Positions 25,042-28,048 of a stretch of DNA of 28,048 nt are shown here, piece after piece (position 1 is the first letter of the stretch; every line of letters begins with the position of its first letter). Source of the stretch: JAAYUK01 sp964392915 (GTDB lineage: Bacteria > Nitrospirota > Thermodesulfovibrionia > Thermodesulfovibrionales > Dissulfurispiraceae). The stretch spans positions 1 through 28,048 of the forward strand of contig CAYMRS010000034.1 of assembly GCA_964392915.1 (NCBI GenBank), given 5' to 3'. The notes beneath the pieces are model-generated. The model had not been told where the DNA came from. It did not search any database and saw only the letters and a list, made by a program, of their open reading frames with translations. Made by a program: the position numbers and the translations under genes.

Positions 25042-25087
25042 CCGGACGGGACCAACCGCGCTGTCAGAACAGAGAGTTCCCATCCGG
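25042..25087 (-). repeat. Nested stem-loop between the two small cysteine-rich ORFs
   Basis: On the minus strand, CCGGATGGGA (25078-25087) pairs with TCCCGTCCGG (25042-25051): ten pairs including one U-G in RNA. Its loop contains a second hairpin, CTGT/ACAG (25061-25064 with 25069-25072). No T-run follows, so it is not a standard terminator. It lies about 54 nt upstream of the UGA-containing ORF and may be part of that mRNA's leader. Confidence 0.55.
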
Positions 25088-25119
25088 AATCGCATGAATA
25101 CTACCCGGGCCTGATTCTT

Positions 25120-25236
25120 TTAGTTCACGGGCTGCATCCGCGAATCGTAACAACTTTCGCAGATTTTTCCCGCTTCATAATAATATCGGCAATCGAGCAG
25201 CAAAACGCTGTCGCATAGCTTACATCTTTTTTTCAT
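25120..25236 (-). CDS. 38-residue zinc-knuckle protein (CxxC...CxxC)
   Basis: The tiny ORF contains 'RCKLCDS' and 'KICESCYDS' (C5, C8, C26, C29), with an extra C16. Two CxxC pairs separated by 17 residues are the layout of a minimal zinc ribbon. An AAAGGA ribosome-binding site lies about 10 nt before the ATG at 25236, and the ORF ends at TAA. No family name is recognised. Translation is supported by the cysteine spacing and the ribosome-binding site, not by known homology. The next small cysteine ORF begins 131 nt downstream on the same strand. Confidence 0.55.
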   Translation of the reverse strand: MKKRCKLCDSVLLLDCRYYYEAGKICESCYDSRMQPVN

Positions 25237-25830
25237 GAAGTGTTCATCCTTTGTAAAATACAAATCATTGTGTTTCCTTGCCATACTGAAAAGTGCAGCT
25301 GGGCATTTCCGAGCCTATAGCCATCAAATCACCGTGGCTTTATTGTGCGGTCAATGTTGAATAGAAGTGTTCCGATGCTTCCTGACGAGGGGCTTTTTCT
25401 GATGTAGCGCGGGGCAACAGGCTGAGCTCTTGACAGTTCTTCGCAGACAAACATTCTTACATCTGTGTTAATGATACCATTATTTAATAAAAACGTGTTG
25501 GAGAATACACCATGGCGTGCATATTCCGGGCAAACTTTCTTTATCCGGACACCGGCGCATGAGGTGAACTACGCCGGAACCAGCCGACGCTTTTCTTCTT
25601 CCTTCCGCAATCATCATGATATAATTCTAAATCAGGTTAAGCCCCTGCTCTTTCAGCTTATTACCCATACATCACCTCAGCAGGAATTGGTTGAAACAGG
25701 ACGTGCTTTCTTCTTCAGAGTGTATTGCATTCAGGTGACCGACGCAACGAGAAATTGGAGGGTGTCAAAGCAATTGAAAAATGTCAAAAGTAAAGATCTA
25801 TACTCCCCTCTATCCGGGACAGTTCAGTGT
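25237..25830. other. 594-bp gene-free stretch with possible insertion-sequence scars
   Basis: No convincing gene was found. One plus-strand frame (25465-25887) is open but has no ribosome-binding site or recognisable motif. At 25510-25590 several CCGG-containing short repeats ('ATTCCGGGCAAACTT', 'ATCCGGACACCGGCGCA', 'TACGCCGGAACC') resemble the repeated ends of IS21-type elements. At 25770-25800 'AAATGTCAAAAGTAAAGATCT' resembles a sequence often seen at mobile-element edges. Both resemblances are from memory and tentative. Confidence 0.35.
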
Positions 25831-27906
25831 TCACCCCCCCTCCTGACATTCCTTGGCTTCATCCAGCATGCTTCGCACCTTCTTTAACAGCTCAAACGGT
25901 GAAAAAGGTTTAGAGATCAGCTGCTGGCCGTTTGCGAGCAATGCCTTTTCACGCACCTGGTCGGGCGCGTAGCCGCTGGTGAAGATCGCCTTCATGTCGG
26001 GGCGTATCTTTCGTATCTCTTGATAGGCGGCTTTGCCGGTCATCTTCGGCATGAGAAGGTCGAAGATGAGGAGATGGATCGCGTCTTTGCTCTCCATGAA
26101 TTTCATAACTGCATCCTCGCCGTCAACAGCTTCGATGATCGTGTAGCCGAATTTCTCCAGTATGTCCCTGGTGAGCCGTCTCAAAAGGTCATCATCCTCG
26201 GCAATCAATAATGTTTCCATCCCGCGAGCGGGTGCTTCAGCTTGACGTTCTTCGGAAATCCCCCTCGTCTCTTGCATGATGACCGGCAGATAGATATGAA
26301 AGGCGGTGCCTTTGCCCGGCTCACTGCAGACTTTGACATATCCATCGTGCTGTTTGATAACGCCGTATGCGACAGACAGCCCAAGTCCGGTACCTTTTCC
26401 TACCTCTTTGGTTGTAAAAAACGGCTCGAAAATCCGCTCCGCTGTCGAAGCGTCCATGCCTGTGCCGGTATCAGAAACAGTCATATGTGCATAGGGGCCG
26501 GGCTTGTCGACCACATCGCCGGAGATAAGGCTTTCGCCCAGGGCAACCTGCTCCGTTGTAACGACAAAAACACCGCCGTGAGGCATGGCATCGCTTGCAT
26601 TCATTGCAAAATTCATGAGCACCTGTTCAAGTTGGTTGCTGTCGGCAAGTACGGATAGCGGGGTCTCAGAAAGCACCATTTTGCACTCAATGTCCTCAGC
26701 GATAACCCTCACCAAAAACTTCTGCACGTTCCTGAGGATTTCGTTCAGATCAGCAGGCTTGCGAACACTCGCCTGCTTCCTGCTGAACAGAAGGAGATCT
26801 TTCGTGAGATGAGCCGCTCGATCTACGCCTTCAAGCATGCTCTCAATATTCGACCGCAACGGGTCTTCCTTTGCCATATGCATGAGAGCGAGGTAGCCGT
26901 AACCACTAATGGCAGAGAGGATGTTGTTGAAGTCATGGGCAACGCCGCCGGCAAGACGCCCCACCGTCTCCATCTTCAGGGAGTGATGAAGTTGATCTTC
27001 AAGTTCTTTCAGCGCCTGTTCGGCTTGCTTGCGCTTGCTGATGTCCCGGACAATGGCCCACATTCCTTCCTTCTCCCCGGCTTCATTACAAAGCAGGAAC
27101 GTCCTCAGCTCAACGGAAAAGACCGTGCCGTCCTTTTTTCGATATTCTTTTTCATAGACATCGGAGCAGCCCTTCTGCAAGATCTGCCCTTGCACAATGT
27201 CTTCCTCCAACGCATGCCATTTCTCCGGAGTCAGCGATTGATAGGTCAGGCGGGAAAGTTCTTCTTCAGTATAGCCAAGCATCATTCGGTACGACTCATT
27301 GCTTTCCCGGATAATTCCCTGCATGTCGACATAGACAAAACCATCCGTCATGCTTTTGTGCAGCCTTCGATATTTACTCTCCGAGATACTGAGCGCCTGT
27401 TCGGCTTGCCGCAATGCCTTGCTCTCTTTTTCCAGCTGCAGCACCTTATGCTCGAGCTTTCTCACCAGCCGTTCGTTGTACAGCTTGAAAAACTCTTCGG
27501 CCTGGGGCGGCGCCTGTGTTAAACCGCCAACCCTGTTTCCGAAGCCTGCCATGACGCTGCGCACAGCCTCCATCAACACGTCCGGTTCGCAGGGCTTGAT
27601 GATAAAAAGATCCGCGCCAATCTTCAGTGCGAATGCCTCGTCCTCGGGACTGGTGTAAGTGGCAGAGTAAATGATAAACGGGATATGGCGCAGCGCCTCG
27701 TCAGCCTTGACCTTCCGGCACAACTCAAAACCGTCCATGACTGGCATTAGGATGTCGCTGACAATCACGTCAATTCCGCCGAGACTGAGCCGCTCAAGGG
27801 CCTCCGCGCCGTTTGCTGCCGGCTGGACACCATGCCCGTCCCCCTTGAACAACACCTCCAGAAAATACCGGTTCTCTTCCCGATCATCAACGACGAGGAT
27901 ATTCAT
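25831..27906 (-). CDS. Hybrid sensor kinase: REC-PAS-HisKA-HATPase-REC
   Basis: This is a soluble phosphorelay protein of 691 residues. REC1 covers 1-118 (phospho-acceptor D51 in 'SDILMP', K104 in 'IKPCEP'), and a coiled coil about 138-178. PAS follows (about 178-295, 'GYTEEEL' ... 'VRDISKRKQAEQ'), then HisKA with H324 in 'GVAHDFNNIL'. HATPase_c (about 415-545) has 'MNFAMNASDAMP', 'SDTGTGM' and 'PFFTTKEVGKGTGLGLS', and REC2 covers about 563-688 (D616 in 'FDLLMP'). The ATG at 27906 follows AAGGAG by 7 nt. It overlaps the end of an upstream receiver-type reading frame by 20 nt. The kinase core closely resembles that of the kinase at 21105-22730, so the two are probably paralogues. The input is unknown. 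Confidence 0.93.
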   Translation of the reverse strand: MNILVVDDREENRYFLEVLFKGDGHGVQPAANGAEALERLSLGGIDVIVSDILMPVMDGFELCRKVKADEALRHIPFIIYSATYTSPEDEAFALKIGADLFIIKPCEPDVLMEAVRSVMAGFGNRVGGLTQAPPQAEEFFKLYNERLVRKLEHKVLQLEKESKALRQAEQALSISESKYRRLHKSMTDGFVYVDMQGIIRESNESYRMMLGYTEEELSRLTYQSLTPEKWHALEEDIVQGQILQKGCSDVYEKEYRKKDGTVFSVELRTFLLCNEAGEKEGMWAIVRDISKRKQAEQALKELEDQLHHSLKMETVGRLAGGVAHDFNNILSAISGYGYLALMHMAKEDPLRSNIESMLEGVDRAAHLTKDLLLFSRKQASVRKPADLNEILRNVQKFLVRVIAEDIECKMVLSETPLSVLADSNQLEQVLMNFAMNASDAMPHGGVFVVTTEQVALGESLISGDVVDKPGPYAHMTVSDTGTGMDASTAERIFEPFFTTKEVGKGTGLGLSVAYGVIKQHDGYVKVCSEPGKGTAFHIYLPVIMQETRGISEERQAEAPARGMETLLIAEDDDLLRRLTRDILEKFGYTIIEAVDGEDAVMKFMESKDAIHLLIFDLLMPKMTGKAAYQEIRKIRPDMKAIFTSGYAPDQVREKALLANGQQLISKPFSPFELLKKVRSMLDEAKECQEGG

Positions 27907-27997
27907 CAGATTTCTCCTTGTTTCCAGGATGTTGCGGCAGATAACGGACAATTTCGGCTACAAAAGTTTCCGGGTTGATCGGTTTTTCGATATACCC
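27887..27997 (-). pseudogene. C-terminal stump of a response-regulator receiver gene
   Basis: Upstream of the hybrid kinase the minus strand reads 'GYIEKPINPETFVAEIVRYL', the standard end of a receiver domain with its conserved Lys-Pro, then runs 20 nt into the kinase gene. Directly before 'GYIEKP' the frame has a TAG (27998-28000). The sequence beyond it (28001-28048) does not read as a receiver in any frame I tried. A 5' part has been lost or replaced, or there is an insertion breakpoint at about 28000. Confidence 0.6.
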
Positions 27998-28048
27998 CTA
28001 ATCCACCGTCAAAGAAAACAAGAAACCTCGTTGGTCCCGCAAGCGCGG

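Noticed and set aside
25465..25887. 140-codon plus-strand frame in the gene-free stretch
   Set aside because: Non-ATG start, no ribosome-binding site, no motif, overlaps the kinase 3' end and spans the suspected insertion scars.
26809..27522. 237-codon plus-strand open frame
   Set aside because: Antisense shadow of the hybrid kinase.

Overview
The window is about 28 kb of gene-dense, GC-rich bacterial chromosome, mostly housekeeping and signalling genes. The organism looks Gram-negative and at least partly anaerobic, best guessed as Desulfobacterota- or Nitrospirota-like. Supporting signs are a type IV pilus ATPase, a secreted DUF3124 protein, a lipoprotein, an FdhD protein (formate dehydrogenase maturation), an iron-type alcohol dehydrogenase, a eukaryotic-type NADP isocitrate dehydrogenase and His-Asp hybrid sensor kinases. 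This taxonomic call is inference from gene content, not from a marker-gene search.

Positions 1-6349 are read entirely on the minus strand. In transcription order they hold a chemoreceptor with a Cache sensor, leuA (2-isopropylmalate synthase) behind a leader that looks like a transcription attenuator, rpsO, pnp, and the first 20 codons of an M16-family zinc peptidase cut off by the window edge. From 6643 a plus-strand pair encodes an M24 aminopeptidase and a HIT-domain protein. Next come a 131-bp inverted-repeat element and a fragment of an IS3-family transposase that abuts the terminator of the minus-strand gltX/Trm112 operon.

The middle section (10.5-20 kb) holds an acyl-CoA synthetase, a cold-shock gene with a terminator-like hairpin in its leader, fdhD, tRNA-Leu(CAG), glnS, icd, an RluA-type pseudouridine synthase, pilB and tRNA-Phe(GAA). 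Having both gltX and glnS means the cell can charge tRNA-Gln directly.

The right third (20-28 kb) holds an iron-containing alcohol dehydrogenase overlapping a PAS histidine kinase gene. That kinase gene overlaps tail-to-tail with a PlsC-like acyltransferase. Then come a DUF3124 secreted protein, a lipoprotein, two tiny cysteine-rich ORFs and a REC-PAS-HisKA-HATPase-REC hybrid kinase preceded by the stump of another receiver gene. One of the tiny ORFs has an in-frame UGA where a metal-binding cysteine would be expected.

The observations most worth a second look are the leuA leader (promoter in a perfect inverted repeat, small ORF, mutually exclusive terminator and antiterminator pairings), the UGA-containing small cysteine protein with its neighbouring zinc-knuckle ORF and structured spacer, and the inverted-repeat element at 8270-8400.
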